This document shows positions 16,922 through 25,984 of a stretch of 60,186 nt of DNA, piece by piece (the first letter of the stretch is position 1; each line of letters starts with the position of its first letter). The notes under the pieces are model-generated. The model was not told the origin of the DNA. It searched no databases and saw only the letters and a program-made list of their open reading frames with translations. Source of the DNA: Bdellovibrionales bacterium (GTDB lineage: Bacteria; Bdellovibrionota; Bdellovibrionia; Bdellovibrionales; UBA1609); NCBI GenBank assembly GCA_022450595.1, contig JAKUPT010000010.1, positions 1 through 60,186 of the forward strand, in the 5' to 3' direction. Made by a program: the position numbers and the translations under genes.

Positions 16922-17488
16922 ATGAATAGCCGCTACTCTCTTAACAAAACCAAATATTTGCTCGACCCTGAGGTTGAAAAGCTAACCTATCTTTTAAAAA
17001 GCCATATCGATAATGATCGCAGAAACTGTGTATTACTTCTTTTAGCCCTAAATATTGGAGCCAGGGCTCAGGAGCTTTTAAATATTCGCTGGAGTGACAT
17101 CAATGAGTACGACCAAACCGTATTTATTAGAGGCATTAAAAACAGTAACGATCGAGAGCTGCCACTGCCCGACTGGCTTTTTAGAGAATTATTAAAAATC
17201 AAATCAAACCCAGGAAAGCCTCCAAAGCTTGGTGGCGCCCAGCTTAAAATATCCCCTCAATATGTGTTCCCAATAACTTATAATCGCCTGAGGCAAATCT
17301 GGGAGCTTTACAGACCTGTAAATAAAAAGTTTCATGCTTTAAGGCATACATTTGCCATCAGGATCTATAAAAAGACAAAAGACATACGATTATTACAAGT
17401 AGCATTGGGGCACCGAAATATCACTAATACGATGATTTATGCGGACTATGTGTATTCTCAACAGGAGCTCAAAAAATTAATTCTATAA
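16922..17488 (+). CDS. minimal tyrosine recombinase / integrase, about 188 aa
   Basis: Catalytic domain only of the phage-integrase family: Arg in GARAQELLNIRW, a beta-hairpin Lys region IKNSNDRELPLP, HALRHTFA (HxxR), LGHRNITNTMIYADY (His and nucleophile Tyr). All the usual active-site residues appear present, but the N-terminal core-binding domain is missing: the Arg motif starts by residue 47. Start is uncertain: ATG 16922 begins MNSRYSLNK, while ATG 16910 and TTG 16907 are alternatives with GAGG close by. No phage genes flank it. Could be a domesticated or element-encoded recombinase. Confidence 0.8.
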   Translation: MNSRYSLNKTKYLLDPEVEKLTYLLKSHIDNDRRNCVLLLLALNIGARAQELLNIRWSDINEYDQTVFIRGIKNSNDRELPLPDWLFRELLKIKSNPGKPPKLGGAQLKISPQYVFPITYNRLRQIWELYRPVNKKFHALRHTFAIRIYKKTKDIRLLQVALGHRNITNTMIYADYVYSQQELKKLIL

Positions 17489-17511
17489 GTAAATTAAAGT
17501 CTCAATTTAAT

Positions 17512-17523
17512 ACACTTTAAAGT
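17512..17523. repeat. 12-bp palindrome after recombinase gene
   Basis: CACTTTAAAGTG, a perfect palindrome 23 nt after the recombinase stop. A possible binding or crossover site for the recombinase, but no second copy was found to support an att core. Confidence 0.25.
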
Positions 17524-17685
17524 GACATATTACGCTTTGCAACTGTACTTCCTTTAAACATCTCAAATCCAATAAATAAACAAAGTTTATTATATTCTCA
17601 TTTTGATACGATGAGATCAAATCTATTTGCTTTTCAATGATTGGTACACACTGTGCTCATTTAATACATAAAAAGGAGTGATAAA

Positions 17686-18429
17686 ATGAAGGGAATAATT
17701 ATAACAATATGTTTATGTCTAATGACAGCCTCAACAGCTTTTGGTTTTGAGAAAGACGACGCCAAGAGCTTTGATTTAAATTTCTCAATGGATGAGCTAT
17801 TATTTATGAAATGGGCACTTACTACTGATAAAACTACAGTTGAGGGGCTCCCAACACAGGAACAGATTGATTTGTTTAAAAAAGATACAAACAGCAAAGA
17901 TTTTTATATAAGTACAAGATCCAGTGATGTTATCTCTTGTTCAACAAAAAAAGAACCAAAAACTTGTAAGATCATTGATGAAATAGCTGATGGAAAAAAT
18001 GCTTATGATTTTATTAAAGTAAATGTGGAAAAGAAACTTACACTTACACAAGTTAATGATTTAATAGAGTTGGCCCGTCCTGTTATAGAAAGATATAACA
18101 AAAAAAGTGAAGGTTATTTGAAATATTCAAAAGTTTATAATGGCCGAAAATACACATGTGTATACGAGAAATTTTATGGTGAAATTGGAGATGGACCATA
18201 TTTTGACAGAGATTGTAAAGCACACGAAATAACTTCTAAAAATAGTATTGATAGAGAGATTTACAAACATACAATTGAAAGAGCTCTTAATCCTGAGATA
18301 TATGCCAAAGAACATGGCCTAAAATCAATCCGGGTTCATTCTAGCAGTGTTCACTTATCATCTTCTACTAGACCAAGATATGATTACAAGAATCCTAAAA
18401 CTTTTGAGGAAAGTATTGGAATAAGATAA
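17686..18429 (+). CDS. secreted protein of unknown function, 247 aa
   Basis: Strong ribosome site AAAGGAG before the ATG. Signal peptide of about 20 residues ending STAFG. Mature protein is charged and contains four spaced cysteines (VISCSTKK, KTCKIID, YTCVYEK, DRDCKAH) likely forming two disulfides, and a C-terminal serine/histidine-rich stretch SSSVHLSSSTRPRY. No family recognised. Followed by a terminator at 18446-18487, so it is probably a single transcription unit. Its position beside the recombinase suggests accessory DNA. Confidence 0.75.
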   Translation: MKGIIITICLCLMTASTAFGFEKDDAKSFDLNFSMDELLFMKWALTTDKTTVEGLPTQEQIDLFKKDTNSKDFYISTRSSDVISCSTKKEPKTCKIIDEIADGKNAYDFIKVNVEKKLTLTQVNDLIELARPVIERYNKKSEGYLKYSKVYNGRKYTCVYEKFYGEIGDGPYFDRDCKAHEITSKNSIDREIYKHTIERALNPEIYAKEHGLKSIRVHSSSVHLSSSTRPRYDYKNPKTFEESIGIR

Positions 18430-18445
18430 TTTCAGTTTAAACACT

Positions 18446-18487
18446 AAAAGCAAGAAATCATTTTAAAAACCATGTTTCTTGCTTTTT
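18446..18487 (+). terminator. intrinsic terminator
   Basis: A 12-bp stem AAAAGCAAGAAA / TTTCTTGCTTTT with a 17-nt loop, ending in a T-run. It lies 16 nt after the stop of the secreted 247-aa protein. The A-run on the other arm could let it work on the opposite strand too. Confidence 0.75.
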
Positions 18488-18627
18488 ATATTAAGATTGT
18501 TTTTTTGAAACAAAAATTGTCACACAATTTTTGTCACTTAAACAGTAAACAAGACTATAAACAAATACAGCCAGGCATAATTAATGCAAATGTATCATAT
18601 TAAAATATAACGAGAGGGCTTTTAATT

Positions 18628-19062
18628 ATGAAGTATCTTATTTTTCTTTCAATATCTTTAATGTTAGTGGCTTGCACAGACAAAAATGAAAACTCAAAAT
18701 CAGAACAAAAAAAGCCTAATATAACGATCAACAACGTAGATCAAAAGACTCCGAAGACGATTTGGGAAATGAACTATGAAATAATCCAAAATGCTCCCCC
18801 GGTAGCATCAGCTCCTGGTTATCCTGGACCTAAAACTAATAAGAAAGATTATTTATCAACACTAAATCAGTTACACTTAGAAGAGAATAATGAACTTAAA
18901 GAATTACGTAATGAGTTGGTAAAACTAGTAAATCAAGCTGCTCCTGCCGGTGAAGATAAATATATTTATATCATGCCTGAGATGAAGAGTCTTTTTCATA
19001 CACTAAGAAATAAGATCAAAAAAGAGATCTACGAGGATATAGTTGCTAATTCAAAAAAATGA
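18628..19062 (+). CDS. small lipoprotein, 144 aa, function unknown
   Basis: Leader MKYLIFLSISLMLVAC with a classic LVAC lipobox. A GAGAGGG site precedes the ATG. Mature part: Lys/Asn/Ser-rich linker, a proline-glycine segment APGYPGPK, then a helical region LHLEENNELKELRNELVKLV that may form a coiled coil. No family recognised. Converges on the large lipoprotein gene at 19272. Confidence 0.75.
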   Translation: MKYLIFLSISLMLVACTDKNENSKSEQKKPNITINNVDQKTPKTIWEMNYEIIQNAPPVASAPGYPGPKTNKKDYLSTLNQLHLEENNELKELRNELVKLVNQAAPAGEDKYIYIMPEMKSLFHTLRNKIKKEIYEDIVANSKK

Positions 19063-19271
19063 TATCATTATTTGCGGCTTTAACTGGTTATAAAGATATT
19101 TAATTTATTATTTTTAATTAAGATTGCCTGCGTGAAAGACACATTATCAACATACATATAGATGTCTTCTGAAACGCCGCTATTTGCCCAATCTAATAGG
19201 TAAGCAAACTGTAATTCTGCTCACCGGAAATATGCTTATTTTCCACTAGCGCTAAAAAAAATCTCTGGGAT

Positions 19272-22200
19272 TTATAGTTCATCTGCCCCGACATCCCAAG
19301 GCACACTTCGATTCGACCCTTCTATATCGATTGAAAATGGGAAGCTTGCATCACCGGAAAGGTCAGTACCAGCTCCTACCTGATCAGAGCTAGATCCCTG
19401 AATACGCAGATCATCGTTGGTGAAGTCTCCGTCGTCTGAAAAACTAACAAATAATTCACTTGTGGTTTGAGATGTTAAAAAACTATTCGCTCCAAAGTTT
19501 GTGGGCATAACAACATCTGTAATGTTGTAATCAGAGTCAGCATGCAATTGGAGAGTTCTTTTGCAACTATTTACATTACACTGTAGCGCCAAGGTATTTT
19601 TTAATATCATATTGCCCTCTTCGTGATTAAATCCATAGAGACTCCTAATAGTGGTGGTGTTATAAATACGCATAAAACCTCCACTTACTCTATAAAATAT
19701 CGCAGAAGAATAGCCCGCAATAATATTGTTTATTGAAAAACACTCACCACATCCAACAATAGACATTCCATTATTTCCCTGCCCAGCACTTCCTGAAAAG
19801 ATAAAGAGGTTATTTTTAATATAATGCTGACTATAATAATCGTCACTAGAGTTAACGTAAATCCCGTCAGCTGAACTATTTCCTGGTGATTGAACATATA
19901 TCTGCAGCCCCTCAATAATACTATTGTTAGCACTCATAATAATAGGTGTTGTGTCGGTGGTAACAATACGTACCGCAGAGGTGCTCCAAGCCCCAACATG
20001 TCGCTGGCTTACTCCCACTTCGGTGGGTGAAGAAGGGGCAAATAAATGAATATGATTAGCTCTAGTTGTTTTCCAACCAACATTAAAATTAACCCCCTCG
20101 CTAAACACAGCATCGTTGTAAAGAGCAAGGTGCCAGACTTCATCCGTACCAGTGAGTACAGATATATCTCGATCACCGGAGCCGTCAAAGCTGCGCAAAG
20201 CAAGGTCAATTCCAGTATTTTCAATTTGATTCTCAGCATCGGCTAAGGATGTATAAGACCTATAGATCGACCAGTCGGTATCAGATGTTGTCGCTACTGG
20301 GGTTCCACCCAAGCTGTTTTTTACAACAAACTGAGTTGATGAAACTCGAGAGTGAATAAATGCAATAGCATCAACAGTATTGGCTCCACTGCCATTACCC
20401 CCGCCATCAGAATCATACTGAATAGCATCCCCTACTCCTACGTTATCAGGCAAAGGGCTTGAAAATACTGCCGTCGATGCACTTATTGACATGGCATTTG
20501 CTCCGCCTACAGCTAAGGCCGAAGTGCTGCCGTATCCAACCGACCTATAAAAATGCACAGGATTAGGAAGGGGAAATGATTTGTTCAAAGGATCAGGGTC
20601 TGCCGTATCTGGGTCCGCAGCAATTGTGCGCACTTTTATAGTATCTCCTGGGTTATATCCTGCCGGAAGAGTTCTTATATCTGCGGTGAAAGCCTTAAAA
20701 CTCCTTGTCATTACAACAGAATTTCCCGTCTGCGGATCACAACCAGGGTTATCGGTATAATTGCAGTAATAAAAGGTAACTCTGACATCTAAATCGATAT
20801 CGCGTGTGGACTGCGCAGCGATCGAAAAACTATCCGTGTCCAACTTGTGAACCACTAACCCGTTCAACTGAATGTCGGTTAACCTAATGGTTGCATTTTG
20901 TGGCGACTGATAAACCCCCTCGGGGTCAGTGACAATCACACGTAGGTTTAGATAATCATTAGGGTCATTCGGCATCGTCAATCCTGTCACTGAAGCTACA
21001 TAGTTTGCCCCAGTAAGAGTCATTGCAGCCGATGAGCCAGCTTCTGGGTTACAACCAGGACTATCGGTCTCGTTACAATACCAAACTGTGGCCGCTGAGT
21101 TGGTCTCGGGGTCACCAGAACTTGGAACACTGATTTCAAAGCTTGTTCCAGTGGCTCTGACGAGTTCAATTGGAGAAAGAACTACTTGAGCAAGAGGAAC
21201 AGTGCCTGTTTTGGGTGAGTCGATAGAACCATTTGGATCTGATGCAACCGCCGCCACTGACATAAGATCAGCCTCATCGTTAGGTGCTGTAAGACCCGAG
21301 ACTGTCGCAGTGAAGGTTGTACCAGTTCGATTCATCAAAACAGATGTCCCTGTGGTAGTAGGATCACACCCAGGACTGTCAGTCACATTGCAGTAATAAA
21401 GAGTGACAGAGCCGTTTTGTTCTAAATCTCCTTTTGATGGCACTGTTGCAGTGAAACCTGCTTTGGTCTGAGCACTAAAGGTAAGACCATCTAAATCCAA
21501 AGCTGTGCCATCTAGTGTTACTGTCGATGATATTGGGCTGTTTGAAGTTCCATTTGTATCCGTTGCTACAGCCCGAATATTAAATACATCAGTTGGAGAA
21601 GTTAGTCCTGAAATAGTCACAGTATAGGAAGAGCTACCTCTAGTCATGGCAGAAGAGGCTCCCGCACTAGGGTCACAACCTGGCACTTCACTAGCATTAC
21701 AATAGAAAAGATTGACGGAGCCATTAGTATTCATATCACCGGTAAAATCCACTGAGGCATCAAAGGCGCTTGAGGTGATATTACTAGCTGCTAAATTGCT
21801 AATTGATAGAGAGTATATACTTAAAGTTGTTGTAGTGCTCTGAGGAGAGCCACTAGAGCCATCTGTATCGGATGCAACTACTCGTATATTAAAAGTATCC
21901 CCTTCGTCATTGGGCGAACTGAGAGAACTTATGCTGGCAGTATAGCTAGATGTACCTTTAGTCATTGCCACACTAACTCCAGTACTTACTGGATCACAAG
22001 CTGGAGCGTCGGTTGAATTACAATAATAAAGTGTCGTATTACCATTTGTATTTTCATCGCCATTAAAGTCGACACTGACGTCGAAAGAGTTGTTAGTCAC
22101 ATTACTTATAAGTAAATTACTAAGAGACAAAGAATAGGTTTTTAATGTCACAGTTGAGCTGAGTGGTGACCCCATAGTGCCATCAGGGTCCTGTGCTATG

Positions 22201-22910
22201 AGCTCAATGTTCAACACATCTGCTTCATCATAAGGAGAGGATAATGAAGTAATGCTTGCACTAAATTTTGATGCTCCTTTAATCATATTTATTGAAGATC
22301 CCACACTGCTTGGGTCACAACCAGGAGTGTCGGTATTATTACAATAATAAAGAACAGCGGAGCCATTTTCATTAAAATCACCAAAAAAATCACCCGTAAC
22401 ATCAAAAGAATTATTAGTAATATTTGATATTGTTAGGTTCGAAATAGACAGCCCTTCTTCACTTAGTAGCTGAAAACTCCCTGTAAAACGAGTTGGACTA
22501 TCTTTATCTATATCTGTGATATCTATAATGTAATTAAAAGAATCTTCAGGATCATTAGGAGAACTTAAATTACTTATAAGACCTGAAAAAGTGCTACTGC
22601 TTGTTCGTATTAGATTTAAAGAGACACCAGTCTTAGCATCACAACCAGGAGTATCTGTATTGTTGCAATAAAAAAACTTAGCTGTAGCATTTGAATTTAA
22701 ATCACCAGTATAATTAATATCAACTTTTAAAGAGTCTGATGTCAGGACAGTTATGCTGTGGTTTTCAACAGATATCTTATCATTGGCTAGATACCCTTCT
22801 TGTATCTTACCAATACTACCACCGCAAGCGACTAAGAAAAAAGGAGTAGTAACGCTTACAAAACAATGGAATAACCTTAAAATATACGTACAATAATTAC
22901 AGGCATTCAC
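19272..22910 (-). CDS. giant surface lipoprotein: seven Cys-containing Ig/FnIII-like repeats plus beta-helix, 1212 aa
   Basis: Leader ends in lipobox FFLVAC followed by GGS. Residues 40-760 contain seven repeats of about 100 residues; each has a strand such as LTISNITNNSFDV, a GD-x-NxNG turn, YCN-x-TD-x-PGCDP with two cysteines, and SPNDE-x-D-x-x-N. They look like fibronectin or Ig-type sandwich domains with a strand-linking disulfide. The C-terminal third (about 800-1212) looks like a right-handed beta-helix: IIEGLQIYVQSP, YIKNNLFIFSGS, SINNIIAGYSS, RIYNTTTIRSLYG, ILKNTLALQCN. GTG start with AAAGG upstream. Probably an adhesin or polysaccharide-binding surface protein; ligand unknown. Confidence 0.82.
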   Translation of the reverse strand: MNACNYCTYILRLFHCFVSVTTPFFLVACGGSIGKIQEGYLANDKISVENHSITVLTSDSLKVDINYTGDLNSNATAKFFYCNNTDTPGCDAKTGVSLNLIRTSSSTFSGLISNLSSPNDPEDSFNYIIDITDIDKDSPTRFTGSFQLLSEEGLSISNLTISNITNNSFDVTGDFFGDFNENGSAVLYYCNNTDTPGCDPSSVGSSINMIKGASKFSASITSLSSPYDEADVLNIELIAQDPDGTMGSPLSSTVTLKTYSLSLSNLLISNVTNNSFDVSVDFNGDENTNGNTTLYYCNSTDAPACDPVSTGVSVAMTKGTSSYTASISSLSSPNDEGDTFNIRVVASDTDGSSGSPQSTTTTLSIYSLSISNLAASNITSSAFDASVDFTGDMNTNGSVNLFYCNASEVPGCDPSAGASSAMTRGSSSYTVTISGLTSPTDVFNIRAVATDTNGTSNSPISSTVTLDGTALDLDGLTFSAQTKAGFTATVPSKGDLEQNGSVTLYYCNVTDSPGCDPTTTGTSVLMNRTGTTFTATVSGLTAPNDEADLMSVAAVASDPNGSIDSPKTGTVPLAQVVLSPIELVRATGTSFEISVPSSGDPETNSAATVWYCNETDSPGCNPEAGSSAAMTLTGANYVASVTGLTMPNDPNDYLNLRVIVTDPEGVYQSPQNATIRLTDIQLNGLVVHKLDTDSFSIAAQSTRDIDLDVRVTFYYCNYTDNPGCDPQTGNSVVMTRSFKAFTADIRTLPAGYNPGDTIKVRTIAADPDTADPDPLNKSFPLPNPVHFYRSVGYGSTSALAVGGANAMSISASTAVFSSPLPDNVGVGDAIQYDSDGGGNGSGANTVDAIAFIHSRVSSTQFVVKNSLGGTPVATTSDTDWSIYRSYTSLADAENQIENTGIDLALRSFDGSGDRDISVLTGTDEVWHLALYNDAVFSEGVNFNVGWKTTRANHIHLFAPSSPTEVGVSQRHVGAWSTSAVRIVTTDTTPIIMSANNSIIEGLQIYVQSPGNSSADGIYVNSSDDYYSQHYIKNNLFIFSGSAGQGNNGMSIVGCGECFSINNIIAGYSSAIFYRVSGGFMRIYNTTTIRSLYGFNHEEGNMILKNTLALQCNVNSCKRTLQLHADSDYNITDVVMPTNFGANSFLTSQTTSELFVSFSDDGDFTNDDLRIQGSSSDQVGAGTDLSGDASFPFSIDIEGSNRSVPWDVGADEL

Positions 22911-23173
22911 AGATTAAACCTTTCAAAACAACACACTTATTACTTATCGACTAAAAATCGCTGTAACCTTAGAATAGTGAGCTTATGTGTCAAATTTATA
23001 CAGTAATATTTATGAAATTTAATATCATAAATATAAATTTAAAAATAAATTGAGTTTAGAATAGGTAGGCAACATTTCTGTACCATATTGAGATATAAAT
23101 ATGAATTATGTGTAGAGGAATAGAGTGTGGGCAAAATCACATTAAAGAAGTTTTTTAATCTCGTTAATATGAA

Positions 23174-25954
23174 CTAGTAAAACATAAATCTACAACTCAT
23201 TCCTACATTTTGATTTTCATGAATAACCTTTATTGCGTCATCAAAATACGGTCTATAGCTTTGATCCATAGAGCTTACATGTTCTTTAAAAGCTGTACGA
23301 AACTGACTAGTACCATGCTCATAGTATTTTATAAACTTATCCCATACATCCATGTCCGGAGAATTTAAAACATATGGCATCAATGACAAAACTTGTTTGG
23401 ATCTAATGTCTGTTTTAACAACTATATCAAAAATCTCATAATGCTTCATAATTTCAAAGGCATTTATAAACTCAGTTTTGTTATTTCTTTCGTATTTATT
23501 TAAATTGTCTATAAAAAGTCTTAAATAGTGTTGGGAGCTAAACATATCTTTTCGGTATAAATCCCTTAACCTAATTGTGAGCTCTTCAAATAAGTCAGTT
23601 CCAACTAAGTATCCAGACAATGAAAAGAGCACATTGTTCCAGCTTTGATGTTTACTTTGAGATAAATGAAATTCATGATCAATAATATTTAAAATTCTTA
23701 CCGCCTGCATTTTAAGTGGATCATTATTATTAAGTTTTAATGCATCTATAAAAACACTTTCTAAAAAGTAATTATTGGGAGTATTAATTGTAGTTTTCTC
23801 AGCGTTTTTTCTTACTGACTCAAGCCATTTGTCAAAAAAATCCTCTGAAAACATCAACCTAAGCATATCAATTGAAATAATTTTGAAAAGGTAGTCTTCA
23901 ACTTTTTCATACAAATTATATTCTGTAATAATTTTTAATTTATCAGCTAACTTTGTTATGTCTTTTTCAAACTCAATAACCTTAGATAAATACTCTGCAT
24001 CAATAATATCTTTATAGTTTTTTACTACATATTTAAAGAATCTGTCTTTATTTTTAGCTTTGCTATCATGAAGAATTTCTTCAATATTAACAAGTAGAGT
24101 GGTGAAATCCATCACTCCAGTACTATAGCTTTCTTTTAGATTATGAATATCTAAGTCTTTAACAAGTCTAATGGCATTTTTTGTTTTATCTTCGCTCGAT
24201 TTTATAAATCGTGAGACTCTTTGAATACCAACACTTTGATAGTGCTTAAAGGCTTCATGATCGATTTGTGATTTTAAAACGTATAAGACCTTTAAAAAAT
24301 AAAGAGCTTTTTGATATTCTGTTGGAGGTTGAGGTTGAATTTTGTCTCTATCTTTTTTTGGTACTCTCCAAACAAAAGGCTTATAATTACCTTTGTTATT
24401 ATGAATATGTCCATCTTTTTCACTAAAAGAAGAACTCCATGCAGATAAAGAATATAATCTATTTTCTGGTGATATCACATAAAGCTCTGAATGATTTTTG
24501 TTAAAGACAACAAAAGATTTATAGCCAAGCTTTTGAGCCAAAATCTTTCCTCTTAGAGCTGTATCCCGACAGTCATTAGCACAACCCAACACATCATCGT
24601 TTGCTAATAGTTTTATAACATCTAGCTTATGAGTTTTTGAGGCCTCAGCCTTTAATCCAACTAAAATTGGCAAAGCCGCCTTCATTTGTTCATTGAAGCT
24701 TGTATATCTTAACTTTAAATCATTAGCTACAATATCTAAGAAAACACTGACTTCAGAATTAAAATCTAGAAACATTTTAGGATGTTGACCGCCATGTGAT
24801 TGGCTACCATCAATAATCATATAATGTTCTAATTTATCTAAAGACTGTAATCGCTTTGGAATCTCTCTTTCTAATGTACTTAGTGTATGTGTATTTCTTT
24901 TAAAATAATCCATCCAATATGAAGTTGGTCTGGTTATTTTTCTAGATGAGACTTTTCTCTCAAGAGAAGTTTCAATAAATTCAGCAAGCTTTGGGATATT
25001 GAATTTTTCATATATATCAATTGCATAGCTAGGTTTCGTGCTTTCTATTAAAGATTTTGTTAAAATTTTATTCATTCTTTGCAAGATATAATGAAGACTA
25101 TTTCTATCCAAATCAGCCTCAGTGACTGAGTTTAGATAGTCTGTAATAATTTTTTTAACCAAATCATCTGACTGAACATCACCTTTTAATTCGTATCTTG
25201 CCAGGTTAGCAATATACTTTACAGCGGAAACGATTTCAGGATTTTTGCCGGCCTTTGCTAAAGCAGTTTCAGAATGATTTTCTGAATGAAAGTAGTAGTT
25301 TGTTTCTTTCAAAAAAGCGTCCAAATAAGATTTTCCATCAGGGGTATTTTTGGTTCTCACATCGTAAAGTGAGGGATATTTTTTTGATAGTTTTTTGTTA
25401 AGTGGTAACACTCTTATCATTCCACTAGAAATGGCATCAGTGTTTTGTTGGTTAATATTTTTGTTTTCAAAAATTCCACGATCATTTTCATAATGAAGTG
25501 ATACAGTTTCCCATCTCGTTTTTCCCTCAACAACCTCTGGAAAATGCTCCTTCAGCTCTTCAACTAAGTTATTTCTGATTTCATGTGTGGCATCAACCGC
25601 AATATCAACATCTGAAATATGACTTAAAAGATGCCTTGAAAAGCTTTTTGGAAGTCCTGTTGCTCTTTTATTACCTTTTTTTCTCTCTAGATATTCATGA
25701 ACAGCAGATACAATCTGATGTGCGGCCCCACCGTAAATATAGATGGGCATAGATCTAGGCGTCCAATAAGTGGAGTCTTTATCGTGTTGTTTATTATTTT
25801 CTGATAAAAACTTTTTAATGATTTCAGCTTCTTGAGTTTTCGATAAGTACTCTAAAACCGCATCTTCAAGAACCACACTCTCAAGTCGAACTCTGTCGAT
25901 GGCAAAAACATTTATTGATAAAATTGTTATTATAAAAAACAACAGACTTTTCAT
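23174..25954 (-). CDS. exported protein with nucleotidyltransferase-like and transglutaminase-like segments, 926 aa
   Basis: Signal peptide MKSLLFFIITILSINVFA with AGGGGAA site upstream. Residues 70-122 resemble the polymerase-beta-type nucleotidyltransferase core of CCA/poly(A) polymerases: IYIYGGAAHQ (glycines 75-76), then a DVD at 115-117 followed by IAVDA. Residues 455-505 resemble a transglutaminase/papain-like core: CANDCRDTALRGKILAQKLG (Cys462), NHSELYVI (His488), ENRLYSLSAW. The rest is helical with no recognised domain. It is 30 bases downstream of the AAA+/M41 chimera on the same strand, so very likely the same operon. Both enzymatic calls are motif-based; either could be inactive. 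Possibly a substrate, adaptor or co-effector of the chimera. Confidence 0.65.
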   Translation of the reverse strand: MKSLLFFIITILSINVFAIDRVRLESVVLEDAVLEYLSKTQEAEIIKKFLSENNKQHDKDSTYWTPRSMPIYIYGGAAHQIVSAVHEYLERKKGNKRATGLPKSFSRHLLSHISDVDIAVDATHEIRNNLVEELKEHFPEVVEGKTRWETVSLHYENDRGIFENKNINQQNTDAISSGMIRVLPLNKKLSKKYPSLYDVRTKNTPDGKSYLDAFLKETNYYFHSENHSETALAKAGKNPEIVSAVKYIANLARYELKGDVQSDDLVKKIITDYLNSVTEADLDRNSLHYILQRMNKILTKSLIESTKPSYAIDIYEKFNIPKLAEFIETSLERKVSSRKITRPTSYWMDYFKRNTHTLSTLEREIPKRLQSLDKLEHYMIIDGSQSHGGQHPKMFLDFNSEVSVFLDIVANDLKLRYTSFNEQMKAALPILVGLKAEASKTHKLDVIKLLANDDVLGCANDCRDTALRGKILAQKLGYKSFVVFNKNHSELYVISPENRLYSLSAWSSSFSEKDGHIHNNKGNYKPFVWRVPKKDRDKIQPQPPTEYQKALYFLKVLYVLKSQIDHEAFKHYQSVGIQRVSRFIKSSEDKTKNAIRLVKDLDIHNLKESYSTGVMDFTTLLVNIEEILHDSKAKNKDRFFKYVVKNYKDIIDAEYLSKVIEFEKDITKLADKLKIITEYNLYEKVEDYLFKIISIDMLRLMFSEDFFDKWLESVRKNAEKTTINTPNNYFLESVFIDALKLNNNDPLKMQAVRILNIIDHEFHLSQSKHQSWNNVLFSLSGYLVGTDLFEELTIRLRDLYRKDMFSSQHYLRLFIDNLNKYERNNKTEFINAFEIMKHYEIFDIVVKTDIRSKQVLSLMPYVLNSPDMDVWDKFIKYYEHGTSQFRTAFKEHVSSMDQSYRPYFDDAIKVIHENQNVGMSCRFMFY

Positions 25955-25984
25955 AATATTCCCCTAAACACATAACCCTTAATA

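Noticed and set aside
16088-17488. A prophage built on the HTH gene and recombinase
   Set aside because: No phage structural, replication or lysis genes flank them, and no att-like direct repeats of useful length were found on both sides.
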